A stretch of 64,000 bases of DNA from Halapricum salinum (GCF_004799665.1 NZ_CP031310.1:2720887-2784886); one strand, 5' to 3'; positions 51,633 through 60,714 are shown, counted from the first letter of the stretch. Numbers and translations: made by a program. The notes: a model not told the origin generated them from the sequence alone.

Positions 51633-52685
51633 TCATGCGATCACCCCGACGATGACCGCCGTGAGCACGAGGTTCGCGAAGCTCAGCACCAGCATGCCCT
51701 TCCAGCCGATCTGGATGAGCTGGTCGATCCGGACACGCGGGACCGCAGAACGGGCCCACTGGGTGAAGAAGAACACCGCCCAGATCTTGATCGTGAACCA
51801 GACGATCCCCGGCAGGACCGGGCCGGCCGGTCCACCGAGGAACAGCGTGGCGATGATCGCCCCACCCAGGAAGATGTGGATGAACTCCCCGAGATAGAAC
51901 AGGACGAAGTAGACACTGGAGTACTCGGTCTGGTAGCCGGCGACGATCTCGGTCGGCGCTTCGGGGATATCGAAGGGGTTACGGCCGACTTCCGCCAGAT
52001 TCGCGACGAAGAACAGCGCGAACGCGAACGGGTTGACGAACGCGAACCACGCCGGCACCGAGATCGGCCCCAGCGAGAACAGCGTCCCCGACTGTGCCGC
52101 GACGATCTCGCTCATCCGCAGCGAGCCCGCGAAGATGACGACCGACGCGCCCGTCAGCACCAGCGGGATCTCGTAGGCGAGGTTCTGCGCCACTGCGCGG
52201 AGCCCGCCGAGGAACGAATACTTGTTGTTCGAGGCGTAGCCGGCCATCACCAGCCCCAGCGACGCGATCGAGGCGACCGCGAACACGTAGGCCAGCCCGA
52301 TCTCGGGGTCGGCGACCTGGATGCCGTTGCCCATCGGGATGACCGCGAAGCCGAGCAACGCGGAGGAGGCCAGCACGAGCGGCGCGATGTCGTATGCCGG
52401 GCGGTCGGCGTCCTCGGGGATGATCAGCTCTTTGCTGAGCAGACGGACGGCGTCGACGACGATGGTCCCGATCCCGGCCGGACCGATTCGATTCACGGAG
52501 ATCCGGTCGGTGAAGGCTGCCGTGATCTTCCGTTTTGCCCACGGACCAGCGAGGGCGGTATTGAGAAGCATGAACGTGCCGACGATTGCCGAGGCGAGGA
52601 TGCCGGCGAGCAGTTCGCCGGCGATCCCGAACCCACCGAGGCCGAGCAGCCCCGACAGCGTGTCGGGCAGCGGTGTCTCGGTCAT
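51633..52685 (-). CDS. nuoH: NADH-quinone oxidoreductase-like subunit H
   Basis: The membrane subunit that forms the quinone cavity with NuoB/NuoD. The 350-residue protein has eight to nine helices, R-I-G-P-A-G near 46 (family R-x-G-P-N/A), and the loop G-W-A-S-N-N-K-Y-S-F-L-G-G-L-R-A-like block A-G-Y-A-S-N-N-K-Y-S-F-L-G-G-L-R-A near 148-164. E-V-G-R-N-P-F-D-I-P-E-A-P-T-E near 231-245 carries the conserved acidic residues. Its start overlaps the nuoCD stop (52682-52685). Confidence 0.95.
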   Translation of the reverse strand: MTETPLPDTLSGLLGLGGFGIAGELLAGILASAIVGTFMLLNTALAGPWAKRKITAAFTDRISVNRIGPAGIGTIVVDAVRLLSKELIIPEDADRPAYDIAPLVLASSALLGFAVIPMGNGIQVADPEIGLAYVFAVASIASLGLVMAGYASNNKYSFLGGLRAVAQNLAYEIPLVLTGASVVIFAGSLRMSEIVAAQSGTLFSLGPISVPAWFAFVNPFAFALFFVANLAEVGRNPFDIPEAPTEIVAGYQTEYSSVYFVLFYLGEFIHIFLGGAIIATLFLGGPAGPVLPGIVWFTIKIWAVFFFTQWARSAVPRVRIDQLIQIGWKGMLVLSFANLVLTAVIVGVIA

Positions 52686-54364
52686 CGGTCGACCTCCCCG
52701 AGCACGATGTCGAGGCTACCCAGCGAGGCGACCATGTCAGGGATGTACTCGCCCTCGCTCATCTCCGGCAGCGTCTGCAGGTTCGAGAAACACGGCGAGC
52801 GGATCTTGAACCGCGCCGGCTTGTCCGTGCCGTCGCTGCGCATGTAGATGCCGAGTTCGCCCTTGGCGCACTCGACGGCCTCGTAGACTTCCTTGTCGGC
52901 GTCCGGGCGCAGGGTGCGTGGGACGTTCGACTGGATCTTGCGTTCCTCCTCGGGCCAGTCTTCGAGCAGGTCGACACACTGGTCGATGATCTTCGCGGAC
53001 TCCTCGACCTCGCGCATCCGGACGAGGACGCGAGCGTAGTTGTCGCAACCGTCCTCGGTGACGACGTCCCAGTCGAGTTCGTCGTAGTAGCCGTAGGGAT
53101 CGTCACGCCGCAGGTCGTAGTCGACGCCCGATCCCCGGAGGACTGGACCGGTCGCGCCGTAGTTCTTCGCGACCTCCGGCGGGAGCACGCCGGTGTCGAC
53201 ACAGCGCATCTGGAAGATTTCGTTGCCCGTGACCAGATCGTGATACTCCTCGATCCGCTCGGGCAGGTCGTCGAGGAAGTCCCGGATCTTCTCGAAGAAC
53301 TCCTCGCGGGGCTCGGGAACGTCCCAGGAGACCCCGCCAAGCCGGAAGTAGTTGAACATCAACCGCTGGCCGGTCAGGTCTTCGAGGATGTTCTGGACGA
53401 TCTCGCGATCCCGGACCGCGTACATGAAGATAGCCGTGAAATCGCCGTAGACGTCCAGTCCGAAGGTCCCGAGCGCGAGCATGTGCGCACAGATACGCGT
53501 CAGCTCTGCGGACATCGTCCGCAGGACCTGGGCGTACTCGGGCACGTCGATGTCGGCCATCGACTCTGCCGCGCGGGCGTAGGCCCACTCGTTGAGGATG
53601 CCACCGGGCGTGTAGTCCCACCGGTCGGGGTAGGGCATGATCTGGTGGCGGTAGGTCGACTGCTGGCACATCTGCTCCTCACAGCGGTGGAGATAGCCGA
53701 TGTCGGGCTCCAGATCGGCGATCTGCTCGCCGTCCAGCACCGTCTTCACGTGCAGGACGCCGTGAGTCGCGGGGTGGTGGGGACCGATGTTGATGAACAT
53801 CGTGTCCGAGTCCTCGCCCGCGCGATGATCCTGTTCGAGTGGATTAGCGTGCTCGCGTAGCGGGACGATCTGTGGCTGGTTCTGGTTGTAATCCTGGCCG
53901 AGCGGGTGGCCCTGCCAGGTCTCGGGCAGGAGGATTCGCCGCAGGTCGGGGTGGTCGTCGTAATCGATCCCGACGAGGTCGTAGGCCTCGCGCTCGTGCC
54001 AGTCGGCCGTCCGGAAGACCGGTTCGGCGCTCTCGGAGATCGGGTCGTCCTTCGTCGTCGGGACGACGACACTCAACTGCTGGGTCGGATCGTCGAACTT
54101 CTTCAGATGATAGATAGACTCGAAGCGGTCTTCGTACTCCTGTGCGGTGACACACGAGCAGTGATCGAAGCCCGCTTCCTCTTTCAGCGTCGAGAGCGTG
54201 TCCTGGATGGCGTCGGGATAGACGACGAACGCCTCGGCGTTGACGTGGCTCTCGCGGTCGACGACGTGCTCGGAGACGAGCGCCTCCAGTGCGTCGTAGT
54301 CGAGGCCGTCCTCGGTCACGCCGACTTCCTCGGTGGTGTCCGGGACTGGTTCTTCTAAACTCAT
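52682..54364 (-). CDS. nuoCD: Fused NADH-quinone oxidoreductase-like subunit C/D
   Basis: The 560-residue fusion joins NuoC (~1-180; D-W-H-E-R-E-A-Y-D-L near 121) to NuoD (~185-560). The quinone-site residues are present: His201 in I-G-P-H-H-P-A-T-H-G and Tyr251 in P-Y-P-D-R-W-D-Y, equivalent to His38 and Tyr87 of Thermus Nqo4. The C-terminus G-E-V-D-R is typical. It lies between nuoB and nuoH. A second copy stands alone at 27318-28976. ATG 54364 was chosen; an upstream GTG (54373) is possible. Confidence 0.96.
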   Translation of the reverse strand: MSLEEPVPDTTEEVGVTEDGLDYDALEALVSEHVVDRESHVNAEAFVVYPDAIQDTLSTLKEEAGFDHCSCVTAQEYEDRFESIYHLKKFDDPTQQLSVVVPTTKDDPISESAEPVFRTADWHEREAYDLVGIDYDDHPDLRRILLPETWQGHPLGQDYNQNQPQIVPLREHANPLEQDHRAGEDSDTMFINIGPHHPATHGVLHVKTVLDGEQIADLEPDIGYLHRCEEQMCQQSTYRHQIMPYPDRWDYTPGGILNEWAYARAAESMADIDVPEYAQVLRTMSAELTRICAHMLALGTFGLDVYGDFTAIFMYAVRDREIVQNILEDLTGQRLMFNYFRLGGVSWDVPEPREEFFEKIRDFLDDLPERIEEYHDLVTGNEIFQMRCVDTGVLPPEVAKNYGATGPVLRGSGVDYDLRRDDPYGYYDELDWDVVTEDGCDNYARVLVRMREVEESAKIIDQCVDLLEDWPEEERKIQSNVPRTLRPDADKEVYEAVECAKGELGIYMRSDGTDKPARFKIRSPCFSNLQTLPEMSEGEYIPDMVASLGSLDIVLGEVDR

Positions 54365-54443
54365 GCGAGACACCTCCGGTGTCGAGTGTGGGGTCGATAG
54401 TCGCAGATTGCGAGCGTACGCGAGCAGGAACGTCTATCGGAAA

Positions 54444-55142
54444 TCATGGCGAATCAGTCCAGTTGTACCGCATGACGAGGTCCTCTTCGTCGATCTGATC
54501 GGCCAGGTGCTGGACGAGTTCGTCGCGTTCGAGGTCGCCGAACTCCTCCAGTTCGTAGGGCTTGACCGTCACGGGAGCGGTCTCGCCGTGTGCGATCTGC
54601 TCCTGCAGTTTGGCGACCCCGTAGATCAGCGCCTCGGGCCGTGGCGGGCAACCGGGGACGTGGATGTCGACCGGGATGACCTCTTCTGCGCCCTTCACGA
54701 CGTTGTAGCCTTCCTGAAAGGGGCCACCGGAGATCGTACACGAGCCCATGCCGATGACGAACTTGGGCTCGGGCATCTGGTCGTAGACGCGCTTCATCCG
54801 CGGGGCGAACTTCGAGACGATCGTCCCGGGGACGATGATGACGTCCGCCTGTCGCGGTGAGGCGCGGGGCACACCAGCGTGGAATCGGTCGAGGTCGTGC
54901 TTGACCGAGTAGGTGTGCATCATCTCGATGCTGCAGCAGGCGATCCCGAACTGCAGCATGAACATCGACGAGCCGCGGACCCAGTTCATGAACTTGTCGA
55001 ACTTCGTGAGGATGAACGGCGACGTGCCGAACGCCTCGCGAAGCCGCGAGTTGAATCGGTCGTCGACGCCCTCGCCCATACGCGCTTCCTGGGTTGATTT
55101 CCCGCCTGTACTGCCGGCCGGTGGTGTCTGTTCACTACTCAT
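54444..55142 (-). CDS. nuoB: NADH-quinone oxidoreductase-like subunit B
   Basis: Holds cluster N2, the last Fe-S centre before quinone. The 232-residue protein has an extra ~55-residue N-terminal acidic/polar extension, then F-G-I-A-C-C-S-I-E-M near 66, M-G-S-C-T-I-S-G-G-P near 132 and V-P-G-C-P-P-R-P-E-A-L near 163. These supply the four cysteines (tandem C-C, C, C). Length beyond the bacterial norm is due to the halophilic extension. Two bases separate it from nuoA. Confidence 0.96.
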   Translation of the reverse strand: MSSEQTPPAGSTGGKSTQEARMGEGVDDRFNSRLREAFGTSPFILTKFDKFMNWVRGSSMFMLQFGIACCSIEMMHTYSVKHDLDRFHAGVPRASPRQADVIIVPGTIVSKFAPRMKRVYDQMPEPKFVIGMGSCTISGGPFQEGYNVVKGAEEVIPVDIHVPGCPPRPEALIYGVAKLQEQIAHGETAPVTVKPYELEEFGDLERDELVQHLADQIDEEDLVMRYNWTDSP

Positions 55143-55144
55143 GG

Positions 55145-55552
55145 TTACCGTTCGACCTTCTGGCGTTGCGCCCGGGGGCTACGCACCCAGCGGACGGCGC
55201 CGTTTCGCCACGCCCAGCCGAGGCCCACGACGAGGATGCCGATGAACACGAGCATCGGGACCAGCGCTCGCATCATCCCGACCTCCGTCACGGCGTCGTT
55301 GTAGATGACCGTCCAGGGGAAGATGAGGACAGTTTCGATGTCGAAGACGACGAACAACAGCGCGACCATGTAGTACTGGATGTTGAAACGAATGCGCGTG
55401 TCGCCCGTCGGGACCTCCCCGCTCTCGTACGTGGCGCGTTTACTCAGTTCGGGGACGCGCGGGCGTAACAGCGCCGAGACCACCATCATCGCCACTGGGA
55501 TGATGACCGCGACGAGCGCCAGCGCGCCGATCGCTATCCACGGATTGCTCAT
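55145..55552 (-). CDS. nuoA: NADH-quinone oxidoreductase-like subunit A
   Basis: Three-helix membrane subunit at the junction of the arms. The 135-residue protein has Y-E-S-G-E-V-P-T-G-D-T-R-I-R-F near 43-57 (bacterial Y-E-C-G-Coptic loop equivalent with Ser for the usual Cys) and V-V-F-D-I-E-T-V-L-I-F-P-W near 69-81. It is the first gene of the operon; the start is ATG 55552. A promoter should lie in the ~80 bp before the convergently spaced response regulator. Confidence 0.94.
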   Translation of the reverse strand: MSNPWIAIGALALVAVIIPVAMMVVSALLRPRVPELSKRATYESGEVPTGDTRIRFNIQYYMVALLFVVFDIETVLIFPWTVIYNDAVTEVGMMRALVPMLVFIGILVVGLGWAWRNGAVRWVRSPRAQRQKVER

Positions 55553-55630
55553 AAGACTCCTGAGCGGCGCTTAGTAGCCGTCGCATATAAGGGTTCAGTG
55601 TTGCAGTCGCCGGCAACGCTTTCTGGGTCT

Positions 55631-56044
55631 TCACGCACTGGTTGCGACCGCGAGCACTTCTTCGACGAGACGCCGGTAACGGCCCCGCTCGCCGTCTTTG
55701 ATCACGAGCGCGTCGACGTCTTCGACACCCGGGCGGTCCGCGAGTTTGTACTTCGCCGAGCCGGTAAAGAGCACGAATGGGAGCTCCGGTTGCTGATGTT
55801 TGATCTTCTGACACAGTTCGAGACCGTCCAGCGTCGGCATCTTGAAGTCACAGACGACCGCATCGAGTTCGCAGTCCGATTCGACGGTCTCCAGCGCCGC
55901 TCGCGGATCGGTCTCGACGACCACGTCGCGGACGTCGGCCGCCCGGTCGAGGTACTCGCCAGCCAACGTCGCCACCGACGGATCGTCGTCGACGACGAGC
56001 ACTCGAACGCTCGCTTCTGCCCGGTCAGCCGGTTCGGCTTGCAT
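55631..56044 (-). CDS. Single-domain response regulator
   Basis: A 137-residue CheY-like receiver domain without an output domain. V-L-V-V-D-D-D-P-S supplies the acidic pair near residue 18-20, V-V-C-D-F-K-M-P the phosphorylatable Asp near 65, and V-L-F-T-G-S the Thr near 92. The conserved Lys is expected in A-L-V-I-K-D-G near 114. It probably receives phosphate from a sensor kinase coded elsewhere and acts by protein-protein contact. Confidence 0.85.
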   Translation of the reverse strand: MQAEPADRAEASVRVLVVDDDPSVATLAGEYLDRAADVRDVVVETDPRAALETVESDCELDAVVCDFKMPTLDGLELCQKIKHQQPELPFVLFTGSAKYKLADRPGVEDVDALVIKDGERGRYRRLVEEVLAVATSA

Positions 56045-56194
56045 CTGTTATGTCGTACAACTGTCGTCGTTCCCCTAAAAATAGCCCAGTGGTTTCTCGC
56101 GCTGAAAAAAGGGGTCCAAACGGCACCCCTACGCTGTGGTCTGTCGTCCACTTGTTCGACACATTGAACCTTTCGTCGACCGTACCCTCGGCCG

Positions 56195-56776
56195 ATGTCC
56201 AGACGGATGGTAGCGACGGTCGTTGGACTCCTGTTCGCGAGCACCCTCGTTGTTACCGCTGGCATCGTCGCCGGTCACGGATCTGTCTCGGTGGGGTTCA
56301 CGACCGAGACGGTCGCGATCGATTCGGGGGCGAAGGTCCAGGTCGATGTCGTCGTCGACCGCGCAGACGACGGTGTCGACACCTACGACCTCTCTCTCTC
56401 GACCGATTCCGAAGCCGTCGTCGCGATCACCGACGCCAGCGTATCGAGCGGAACGGCGACCGTAACAGTCGGCCCGAACGGAAGCCGACTGAACGTCTCG
56501 GCGTCCGGACTCGCGCGCGACGGCCCGACGGTGGAAGCTCTCACGCTGACGCTCGCTGCGCGGTCGAACGGGACGGAGACGCTTTCGATCGACGCCGCGT
56601 CCGTGCTTCCGCCGGCGGGAGCACCCTACCTGACCACGGAGCGTGGCACTGTCGATGTCGTCGTGGGTGCGGACGACACGACCGAGAGCGCCTTCGGTAC
56701 TGGGATCGTTCTGGCTGGAAGTACCGTTGTGCTGTTGCTCGCTCTCGTTGCGTACGCCGTCGCTCGGCGTCGGTAG
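56195..56776 (+). CDS. Exported cohesin-like/surface protein with C-terminal anchor
   Basis: The 193-residue protein has an N-terminal signal peptide (R-R-M-V-A-T-V-V-G-L-L-F-A-S-T-L-V-V-T-A-G). The ~115-residue all-beta domain (S-V-S-V-G-F-T-T-E, V-Q-V-D-V-V-V-D-R, V-D-T-Y-D-L-S-L-S) resembles cohesin-type beta sandwiches. A C-terminal membrane helix ends A-Y-A-V-A-R-R-R. It should be on the cell surface with the anchor inside. Function unknown. Confidence 0.65.
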   Translation: MSRRMVATVVGLLFASTLVVTAGIVAGHGSVSVGFTTETVAIDSGAKVQVDVVVDRADDGVDTYDLSLSTDSEAVVAITDASVSSGTATVTVGPNGSRLNVSASGLARDGPTVEALTLTLAARSNGTETLSIDAASVLPPAGAPYLTTERGTVDVVVGADDTTESAFGTGIVLAGSTVVLLLALVAYAVARRR

Positions 56777-56778
56777 TG

Positions 56779-57345
56779 CTATCCAGGGGTTCGCTCGATC
56801 TCTCTGAAGGCCGTGTCGATGTCATCGAACGACTCCAGTGCGTCGTCGAGTTCTTCACGCAGTTCTGCGGCACGCTCCCGGAGCGATTCGACGTCGCTGT
56901 CTGCGAGCCGTTCGGGGGTCTTCTCCCCTTCCAGCAGGGCGAGTTTCGACGTGACGTTCATGTATTCTGACAGCCGCTCGTCGTACCGTCGGGCGGCCAG
57001 TTGCTGTTCGATCGCCTGTTCGAGATCCGCCTTTTCGACGGGCTTGCAGAGGTAATCGTCGAACTTCATGTCGAGGATCTCGAAGTCCGGGTCGACCGCA
57101 GTGATCATGATGACGCGGCAGGAGTGTCCTCGATCACGGATCTCTTCGAGGACGTCGTCGCCGGAGATGTCCGGCATCCGTCGATCCAGCAGAACCACGT
57201 CGACGGTGTCGTCGATCTTCGCGAGTGCGTCCTCGCCACCGTAGGCAGTCTCGGTCTCGTAGCTGTCACGCAACCGAAGGGCATAGACGTCGGCGACCTC
57301 CCGTTCGTCGTCGACGATCAACACGGTCGCGTCGTCAGGAGCCAT
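56779..57345 (-). CDS. HalX-domain response regulator
   Basis: The 188-residue protein has a receiver domain (V-L-I-V-D-D-E near 8-14; V-V-L-L-D-R-R-M-P with phospho-Asp near 54; M-I-T-A-V near 80; Y-L-C-K-P-V with Lys near 101). The C-terminal HalX domain (from ~115, L-E-Q-A-I-E-Q-Q-L-A-A-R-R-Y-D, then coiled coil) is restricted to haloarchaea and some bacteria. The output is not DNA-binding by any recognised HTH. It overlaps no neighbour; the kinase partner is not nearby. Confidence 0.88.
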   Translation of the reverse strand: MAPDDATVLIVDDEREVADVYALRLRDSYETETAYGGEDALAKIDDTVDVVLLDRRMPDISGDDVLEEIRDRGHSCRVIMITAVDPDFEILDMKFDDYLCKPVEKADLEQAIEQQLAARRYDERLSEYMNVTSKLALLEGEKTPERLADSDVESLRERAAELREELDDALESFDDIDTAFREIERTPG

Positions 57346-57468
57346 GTGTCAGAGACTCAGACGGCCACGTGTATAAAACATCACCGTGGCACCGTCCGGT
57401 TCCGAGGTATCCGCCGGCCGACTGTAACGGAAGTTTAAAGACTGCGACCCGGCCAGGTGCAAACAAGA

Positions 57469-57759
57469 ATGGCGACGTCACTACCCCTGCAGGTGATCGA
57501 CAGCATCCTGCTGAAATACAACGTCGGGGACGCGTTTCTGCTGCTGTTCGGTCTGGCCGTCATCGCCGCACTCGTCGTTCGCTCACGAAAAGTGCTGGCA
57601 CTGAATACGATGCTGTTCGGCGTCATCTTCGTCGCGACGCCGACATCGATGCTCGTCGCTGCCGACAGCAGCCTGCTGAGTGAACCACTCGCGTACAAGT
57701 TCTTCGGCCTGGTTCTCGTGCTGTCGAGCCCAATACTGTACGTGACTGCCAGAAAGTAA
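57469..57759 (+). CDS. Three-helix membrane protein, unknown
   Basis: The 96-residue protein has hydrophobic segments at about 20-38, 45-63 and 72-92, and few charged residues except R-S-R-K between the first two. Its TAA is immediately followed by the convergent stop of nadK (one base apart). ATG 57469 begins after an A-rich stretch (aagtttaaag, ~57431-57440), a plausible promoter. No family recognised, function unknown. Confidence 0.65.
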   Translation: MATSLPLQVIDSILLKYNVGDAFLLLFGLAVIAALVVRSRKVLALNTMLFGVIFVATPTSMLVAADSSLLSEPLAYKFFGLVLVLSSPILYVTARK

Positions 57760-58629
57760 CTATTCCAGTTTTCCGAGCGCGGTGAAGAAGTCCAGCGAAG
57801 GGCCCGCGACTCTGACTGGATCCGCCGCCCGCTGCAGTGTCACCTGCGTCGGTACCTCGATCTCTTCGGCGACGCGGCCGTCGCTGACGACTGTCGCGTG
57901 CTCGGCGTCTTCGACGCGGACGGTCACCTCGCTGTCGTTGTCGACGACGAGCGGTGGCATCTCGAGTTCGGCTGCCATCTCCGTGACGACTAACGCCGAA
58001 ACCGACGGATGGACCAGTGGCCCCGCTTCGCTGAGGTTGTAGGCGGTACTGCCGGTCGGGGTCGCAACGAGGACGCCGTCGGCATGGCCGCTGGTGTACA
58101 GTGATCCGTCGACACGTACCGTAACGCCGATCCCGTTGCCGTGGCCTCGCTGTGGCCCCTGAATGACAACCTCGTTGAGCGCTGGTTGGAGCGCCCAGTC
58201 GGCACCGGAGGCCCGGACCCGTGGCATCTCCCGGGTGGCAATCTCTCCTGCTTCGCGACGCTCTTCGACGATGGATTCGATGGCGTCGATCGCGTCGTCG
58301 GGAGCGATGGCGTTGAGAAAGCCAACTTCTCCGAGGTTGACGCCGACGATCGGTGTGTCTCCGACGCCGCGAGCGGCGAACAGGAACGTCCCGTCACCGC
58401 CGATACTGACGACGAGATCACAGCCGTGGAGGTCCTCGACGGAGACCGTCTCCGGTCCGAACCGATCGCCGGTCGGACCGTATCCGCGGTGTTGATCGGC
58501 GTCCAGCGCACCAGCGGTCACTTCGTCGACGGCGACTTCGACGTCGATCTTCCGGAGGTGCCGACCGATCGTCTCGACGAGTGATCTGGCACGCGGGTTG
58601 TCCTTCTGTCCGACGAGTCCAACCTTCAT
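57760..58629 (-). CDS. nadK: NAD kinase
   Basis: ATP- or polyphosphate-dependent phosphorylation of NAD to NADP. The 289-residue protein has the G-G-D-G-T motif (S-I-G-G-D-G-T-F-L-F-A near 76-86) and the second substrate block G-S-T-A-Y-N-L-S-E-A-G near 187-197. N-terminal M-K-V-G-L-V-G-Q-K-D-N-P fits the family. ATG 58629 is used; an upstream in-frame start adds eight residues of no similarity. Confidence 0.92.
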   Translation of the reverse strand: MKVGLVGQKDNPRARSLVETIGRHLRKIDVEVAVDEVTAGALDADQHRGYGPTGDRFGPETVSVEDLHGCDLVVSIGGDGTFLFAARGVGDTPIVGVNLGEVGFLNAIAPDDAIDAIESIVEERREAGEIATREMPRVRASGADWALQPALNEVVIQGPQRGHGNGIGVTVRVDGSLYTSGHADGVLVATPTGSTAYNLSEAGPLVHPSVSALVVTEMAAELEMPPLVVDNDSEVTVRVEDAEHATVVSDGRVAEEIEVPTQVTLQRAADPVRVAGPSLDFFTALGKLE

Positions 58630-58683
58630 ACCCCCGGCTACGAGTGCCAGCAATTAAACCCAGGCGAAGCCGTGCGAGCCGGC

Positions 58684-58751
58684 AGTATTAATCCGGGTCC
58701 GGAGAAAGAGGTATGCATGGCCACGCCGAAAGGCAAGGTGTGCCGCGATGA
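58684..58751 (+). promoter_or_regulatory. kaiC-like gene promoter with tiny overlapping upstream ORFs
   Basis: A TATA-like box (agtattaat, ~58684-58692) lies about 24 nt ahead of an ATG at 58713. That ATG opens a 12-codon ORF ending TGA 58749-58751, overlapping the KaiC-like start (ATG 58748). A second ATG at 58717 opens another 12-codon ORF (M-A-T-P-K-G-K-V-C-R-D-E) ending at 58755. A leaderless transcript would therefore begin with one of these mini-ORFs and could couple their translation to the main gene. Confidence 0.4.
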
Positions 58752-59869
58752 GTGAGGACGACAGCGACGACGACTGGTTCGAGAGCGCCTTCGAGGACGA
58801 CGCCGAAGCCGCTGACTCGCCATCATCGGAGTCGGTCGACAGTGACTCGGCTTCTCAGTCGCCGTCTGATGCCGACGACGCGTTCGACTCCGAGGCGCCG
58901 GACGACGCGTTCAGTGCTGACACTGGCGACGCCGCAGACGCCTTCGGCGGAGACGATGTCGAAGACCCGTTCAGTGGCGACGCTACTGAGGAGTCGTTTG
59001 GAGACGGAGACAGCGACGGTTCGTTCGGCGGCGACACCGCTGAGGATCCGTTCAGTGACGACGCGGGCGGCGGTTCGCTGTTCGACGGCGACTTCGGAAG
59101 TGCGATGGCGTCGGCCGGTCCCGGTGGTGGTGGCGGTAGCTCGACCGATTTCGACGAGGAGGACTACGAGTCGGAGATCCCTCGGATCGATCTCGGAATC
59201 TCCGGACTGGACAACATGATCCAGGGCGGGATCCCGGAACGGCATCTCATGGTTTCGATCGGTTCGCCCGGGACCGGCAAGACGACCTTCGGGCTCCAGT
59301 TTCTCCATCACGGCCTTCAACAGGGCGAGAGCGCGGTGTTCATCACGCTCGAACAGAGCCGTGAGGCGATCCTCGACACTGCAAACGAGCGCGGCTGGAA
59401 GTTCGATCGGTACGAGCGCGAAGACCAGCTAGCGATTGTCGACCTCGACCCAGTCGAGATGGCCAACAGCCTCGACAACATCCGTGGCGAACTGCCGGTA
59501 CTCATCCGGGAGTTCGACGCCGAGCGTCTCGTGCTGGACTCGGTATCGTTGCTCGAGATGATGTACGACGACCAGTCGAAACGCCGCACCGAAGTCTTCG
59601 ACTTCACGCGCTCGCTCAAAGAAGCCGGCGTCACCACGATGCTCACCAGCGAAGCCGACGACGAGAACCCCTACACCTCACGGCACGGCATCATCGAATA
59701 CCTCACCGACGCCGTGTTCGTCCTCCAGTACGTCCGCGGGGACGCTTCCGAGACCCGTCTGGCCGTCGAAATTCAGAAGATCCGAAACGCCAACCACTCC
59801 CGGGCTACCAAGCCGTACGAGATCACACTGGATGGGATCGACGTCTACGAGCAGGCGAGCATCTTCTAG
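58748..59869 (+). CDS. KaiC-like RecA-fold ATPase with acidic repetitive N-terminus
   Basis: The 373-residue protein has a ~140-residue disordered-looking N-terminus made of D/S/G/A-rich repeats (D-P-F-S-G-D, D-A-F-G-G-D-D, D-P-F-S-D-D), then one KaiC/RecA domain. That domain carries P-R-I-D-L-G-I-S-G-L-D near 145, Walker A G-S-P-G-T-G-K-T-T at 172-180, Walker B-like R-L-V-L-D-S-V-S near 262 and catalytic E in I-T-L-E-Q near 199. Single-KaiC proteins in haloarchaea are associated with signalling rather than a proven clock. The acidic repeat is unusual. Its TAG overlaps the stop of the convergent coiled-coil gene. Confidence 0.88.
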   Translation: MSEDDSDDDWFESAFEDDAEAADSPSSESVDSDSASQSPSDADDAFDSEAPDDAFSADTGDAADAFGGDDVEDPFSGDATEESFGDGDSDGSFGGDTAEDPFSDDAGGGSLFDGDFGSAMASAGPGGGGGSSTDFDEEDYESEIPRIDLGISGLDNMIQGGIPERHLMVSIGSPGTGKTTFGLQFLHHGLQQGESAVFITLEQSREAILDTANERGWKFDRYEREDQLAIVDLDPVEMANSLDNIRGELPVLIREFDAERLVLDSVSLLEMMYDDQSKRRTEVFDFTRSLKEAGVTTMLTSEADDENPYTSRHGIIEYLTDAVFVLQYVRGDASETRLAVEIQKIRNANHSRATKPYEITLDGIDVYEQASIF

Positions 59870-60258
59870 CTGTCTTCGTCGAGCGCGTGTTCGAGCGCCA
59901 GCAGCCGTGCCTCGACCCGGTCGCACAGGCGTTCGACCTCCGCAGTTTCCCCGACCGCTTCGATTCGCTCTTCGAGGCGGTCGAGCTTCGTTTCGATCGT
60001 CTCGACACGCTCGCCGACACCGCTGGCCGTCATCTCGTCGTCGAGAATCTCGTCGACACGTTCGGGGATCGACTCGCCGCGAGTCCGGGCTTCAATCTCG
60101 TCAAGCCGCTGGGCGATGCTCGAGTGTTGCATCGGATCTCCCTCGACAGTGTCCTCCAGGCGCGCGAGCCGGTTCGCGAGCGTCCCGTGGCGGTGATGGC
60201 CTGCGACCTGCTGTTCGAGTTGCTCGATCCGGCGCTCCAGCGCCCGCACGTTCGCCAT
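59866..60258 (-). CDS. Coiled-coil protein, unknown
   Basis: The 130-residue protein is almost entirely heptad-patterned helix (A-L-E-R-R-I-E-Q-L-E-Q-Q-V near 6-18; V-E-T-I-E-T-K-L-D-R-L-E-E-R-I near 84-98) with a central break (about 35-75). It has no membrane helix or cysteines. Convergent with kaiC-like, sharing the last four bases. Probably a cytoplasmic oligomerising partner or structural protein; no family recognised. Confidence 0.65.
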   Translation of the reverse strand: MANVRALERRIEQLEQQVAGHHRHGTLANRLARLEDTVEGDPMQHSSIAQRLDEIEARTRGESIPERVDEILDDEMTASGVGERVETIETKLDRLEERIEAVGETAEVERLCDRVEARLLALEHALDEDS

Positions 60259-60294
60259 ACCACTTGTCGACGGGCCAGTAGCAAAAACCCGACC

Positions 60295-60714
60295 CTACCG
60301 GACGACTGTTACCGGAACGGGTGACCGTCTGATGACCGTCTCCGCCACGCTCCCGAGCAGGATGCGCGTCACGCCCGAGCGACCGTGGCTCCCCATCACG
60401 ATCTGGTCGACGTCGTGCTCTTCGGCGTATCTGACGATCGTATTCGTCGGTTTGCCGACCTCAGTCGCGCGCTCTACCGTCCGCGCCTCGCCGACGATCG
60501 CTGCCATCTCTTCGAGGATCTCCTCGGACCGTTCCTGCTGACGTTCGTACCACTCCTCGGAGTAGGTCGGGATCGACGCCTGGACGCTGTATCCCGCTTC
60601 GACGGGGTTGATCACGTGCAGTAGCGTCACGTCGTCGTCGGGGAATCGATCGGCGACGAACTCGCAGGCTTCACGAGCCTGATCGGATCCGTCGACTGGG
60701 AGGAGAATGTGCAT
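60295..60714 (-). CDS. UspA family universal stress protein
   Basis: The 139-residue protein starts M-H-I-L-L-P-V-D-G-S-D-Q-A-R-E-A. It ends with the nucleotide-binding G-S-H-G-R-S-G-V-T-R-I-L-L-G-S-V-A near 110-126, the Gx2Gx9G(S/T) motif of ATP-binding UspA domains. T-V-V-R follows at the end. Single-domain, cytoplasmic, likely ATP-binding. ATG 60714 is the family start. Confidence 0.9.
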   Translation of the reverse strand: MHILLPVDGSDQAREACEFVADRFPDDDVTLLHVINPVEAGYSVQASIPTYSEEWYERQQERSEEILEEMAAIVGEARTVERATEVGKPTNTIVRYAEEHDVDQIVMGSHGRSGVTRILLGSVAETVIRRSPVPVTVVR

